Under the pieces are notes generated by a model. The model saw only the letters and a list, made by a program, of their open reading frames with translations. It was not told where the DNA came from and ran no database searches. Source: Rotaria sordida (lineage: Eukaryota > Rotifera > Eurotatoria > Philodinida > Philodinidae). From it: a stretch of 64,000 nucleotides of DNA. The translations under genes and the position numbers were made by a program. The stretch lies in the NCBI GenBank assembly GCA_905250125.1, contig CAJNOL010000877.1:33207-97206 (forward strand). The letters run 5' to 3'. Of the stretch, positions 61,018 through 64,000 are shown piece by piece (position 1 is the first letter of the stretch; each line of letters opens with the position of its first letter).

Positions 61018-64000
61018 CTAAATATAAATAAAAAATTCATTCATTTTAATAACTTAGTGTAGATCTTAGATAATATCGTCACTTAACAAATTCTCAGTTT
61101 TCAACTAATCGATAACCGGAAAACAAAATCAGCTAGCGCAGCTTTTGGGGTTTAATAAGTGAAAAACTCTGTGGTTATTGTTGCTAATCAAATGATAATC
61201 GCTTTGTTTGATCTCTTTTATGACACATTTCTTTCTCAATCTTTTAATCAATCATTTAGACTACAAAAAGGATGAAACTTATAATCAAATCTTACTAATA
61301 TACGGTCTTTAGTCGTATATTAACTGTATTTGTCACATTCTATTGATATTTTTATCCTATTTAGTTCAACAATCATTTCAGATGGTGTTTCATGAAAATC
61401 TTATATATTATAAAAAGTAACAAAAGTTAGTCTTTATTGCAATTCTAATTGATTACTATTGTAAAATAATTACAACAGCTGATGTCTTATATTCTTTCTA
61501 TGTATTCATTCGATAATACACAACTTATCTATTACTGATTATTTCATTTTCTAAGATTATCTTTCTATTAGTATCCTGCGGGAAAGACTTTTCTCGATTT
61601 ACATTGAAAAAAGGAAATTTAAGCCCGATCATAGAATCTTTTCAAAATTTCAATAACGGTCTCATTTCTCTTTTTCAAAATACTACCAACTATCAACGTC
61701 TCACTTTGTACAACGTAAGATTACATCGTATAAAAAACAGAATTATAATTGAAAGTATAATTTAGTACAAAAAATCAATTATTATTTATACATCGAAACT
61801 TATCAACGTCAAATTAAGAAAATAATCTTCCTTATCAACACATATAGAATAAAAAAAAAGCAATTCTAGAAAGGGAACTGCATCTCATTCTAGTTACACT
61901 TTTACATAGACCTATAAACTCTTCTAATTAAGAATAAGAACTCAGAATTTTCGAAGAGAATGAGCCTCACTACTCTGATTCCACCGGTGCTCATCAATCA
62001 AGACTACTAAACATCAACAACAACCAGAAAAATAAGAACATTCAAAGAAAAAACTAATCAGAATCACATCATTTACGTGACAATCTATATAATAGGCTTT
62101 TCCAAAATGATAAAATCTTTTCATTAATTGAATAAAGATCTTGTAAGGAATGAATCAACCTTTGAAGGTTTTGATGATAGATAATTACCAATTTGTGTGT
62201 CACAGAATAAGTGACGTAAAAGTCTTTGGAAGAATATCGAGGTTGTCTCAATGATATACTATCCAATTGACTTCAACTCTTTTCTTCGAATGACCAAAAT
62301 CAGCAATACCTTTAAAAAATTGTTTATCTATTTGATTTAAACTGCATGAGAACATCCTTTCCTCTAATTTCAAAACTGTTTTGCTATACTTCCAATCATG
62401 TATTTGGTAACTGAAATCATTTTAATCATTCGATGCCATGAATTGTATATATCAATGAATAGATTTTAATACATTCTATGTAAGACTTAAATTTGTAAAA
62501 ATTTTCACTAAAAAAAGTCGAAACTCTTATTCACTGTCTTTCTCTGTTTCATAGTTTTTACCGAACTAATATTTCAGAAGATAGAATATTACAAAAAAAA
62601 AGAGCGCTCTTAAGGACAATATAACCAAACAAACTTTGCAGATAGATACAATTATAGAGATTGAAGACTTCTATTCCTAGATAATTCAACTCAAACTTTT
62701 AAATAATCCAAGCCGCGAGATAAACAACTGAAAATATTGAAGAACCATAAGCCCAAGACATTTGAGAATTGCTCCGTATTCATTAGAGTCCTAGAAAGAA
62801 CTTCGCAACTTGATTATGACTCCAATATCGGCGGAGCAAAAGCTAGGCGAAAGTGAATTTTTGGAGGCAAAACGGCGACCAACACCGAATAACGGTTCTT
62901 TTCTCATGTAATTAAATTTCATTCTTTCCATTAGTTAATAAAAAAGAAAAAGATAATACATGATACATTGAGATTAATCAAAATAGATATTAATGCTATG
63001 GAAAGTACGACAACTGTTGACATTATCAATTCTTGCTTGTCTTTAGACAAAAAACATTGCAAGTAGGAAAAATGATAAATGAAAAAATATTTTGAAGAAT
63101 AAAAATGTTAGTTTTTAAATTTAAAAAAGATATTCTTTTTGAAAAAAGCGACCTTGAAGATGACATATCTATAAACTTGTTTTAGTTAAGAAATAGAATT
63201 TTTTAGTCTAACAAATATCCATTTGTAAGTCAAAAGATAAAAGCTTTCGGAATCAAAACAATTCAATCTGTAGACTTCTAGTTATCAAATTTCATCGTAA
63301 TAAATCGAAAGTAAAACTTTTAACCATGTTAATCTGTTTTATTCTTCAGAATTTCTTCTTTCGAATAAAACAAAAAAATCAAATCAAAACGATATTTGAT
63401 TGTTGATAAATGAGTTCTGACATATTTTTTACGATATTTCTATGGCTTGTTACATAAAAGAAATAATTATTAATAATAAAAACCTGTTACAGTAAATATC
63501 TTAATGTATTTGAAAAGAGAACAAAACGATTTTCGTAAATATCCATTATTAATATTGTTCTCATAGAACACTAGTTATTGTACTTAATTTAATTATAGTA
63601 AATTCTTTTTTAATCTTTTCATAACATTATAATGTGTGTATATCTTTTTGTAATTTATGTACTTCCGTACAATTTCCTCTTTTCTAGAAATCAGTGCAAA
63701 AAAAATTAGAAACTATATATAGATCATTTTATTAACATGTCAATATTTTTTTAATTTTATATATCTCTTTTATTCTATAAGAATGTTAAATTTCTTTTTA
63801 ATATTCTACCTATATTCTGACTATTTTATTGTCGTTCCTAATAATAATAATCAAAAAAAATTACGATACAAGATCATAACAATTCAACTAAATTCGCAAA
63901 TATTTAAAAAATAAAATAATTTTATAGAAATCAATCGCCTTTATTTGTATTTTCAATGTGTCGAAGATTAGAAAAGCTAAAATAATTTTCTTTACCATTG
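61018..64000. other. Right edge, gene-free
   Basis: AT-rich sequence. The 65-codon open frame at 62069-62266 (minus) was examined as a possible 5' exon of the F-box/LRR gene, but it shows no F-box motif and no fitting splice junction. Around 62810-62900 the sequence is a little richer in GC without a recognisable product. Confidence 0.4.

Noticed and set aside
62069-62266. Candidate 5' exon for the F-box/LRR-like gene
   Set aside because: No F-box motif and no donor in the needed phase.
1-64000. Retroviral, LTR, Polinton, Penelope-like or LINE coding remnants, CRISPR arrays
   Set aside because: No reverse transcriptase, integrase, capsid-like or transposase motif was recognised in the translations, and no regularly spaced short repeats of CRISPR type occur. 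A profile search could still find highly decayed pieces.

Overview
The window looks like nuclear DNA of a bdelloid rotifer (Rotaria- or Adineta-like). The evidence is strongly AT-rich sequence, animal genes with many GT-AG introns (mostly about 50-75 bp, some of 1-2.5 kb), strong A/T bias at third codon positions, and a C-terminal leucine-rich F-box-type protein of a kind that is abundant in bdelloid genomes. The species assignment is inference. A 100-base run of N (29171-29270) shows it is an assembled scaffold.

Layout. 278-9454 (minus): a capicua (CIC) repressor gene, long-isoform type, rebuilt here in nine exons. 9455-18430: about 9 kb of AT-rich DNA with simple repeats and no gene seen. 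18431-24651 (minus): a vesicular glutamate transporter (SLC17/VGLUT), twelve exons. 24652-32591: gene-free upstream DNA with a small terminal-inverted-repeat element, the assembly gap and a degenerate tandem array of about 195-bp units. 32592-35259 (plus): a Caprin homologue, seven exons. 35936-36008 (minus): tRNA-Met(CAT). 36009-46550: a repeat-rich interval with a decayed tetraspanin gene, a long fold-back repeat, TTAA-bounded elements and islands of degenerate GC-rich hexamers. 46551-48309 (plus): a TRAF-type RING/MATH protein whose RING lacks its histidine. 48310-51461: hairpins and repeats. 51462-54387 (plus): an hnRNPU-like (SPRY plus P-loop kinase-like) pseudogene with several in-frame stops. 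56216-56340: a possible aconitase/IRP exon fossil. 56727-57212 (plus): a small secreted beta-microseminoprotein-like gene. 58356-59075: a 720-bp fold-back element. 59663-61017 (minus): an F-box/LRR-like gene with one apparent frameshift and no 5' exon found.

The intact genes do unrelated jobs: transcriptional repression, glutamate loading of synaptic vesicles, RNA-granule regulation, receptor signalling and a secreted cysteine-rich peptide. No operon or gene cluster with a joint function is apparent. The most notable structure is non-coding. There are at least seven inverted-repeat (fold-back) units, two of them in introns of live genes. There is also a dispersed family bounded by TTAA with ends like CCCTTTGAGTCCTG, which resembles piggyBac-type non-autonomous elements. 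Decaying gene copies beside live genes would fit the degenerate-tetraploid history of bdelloids. I recognised no retrovirus-like, Polinton-like or other virus-derived element.
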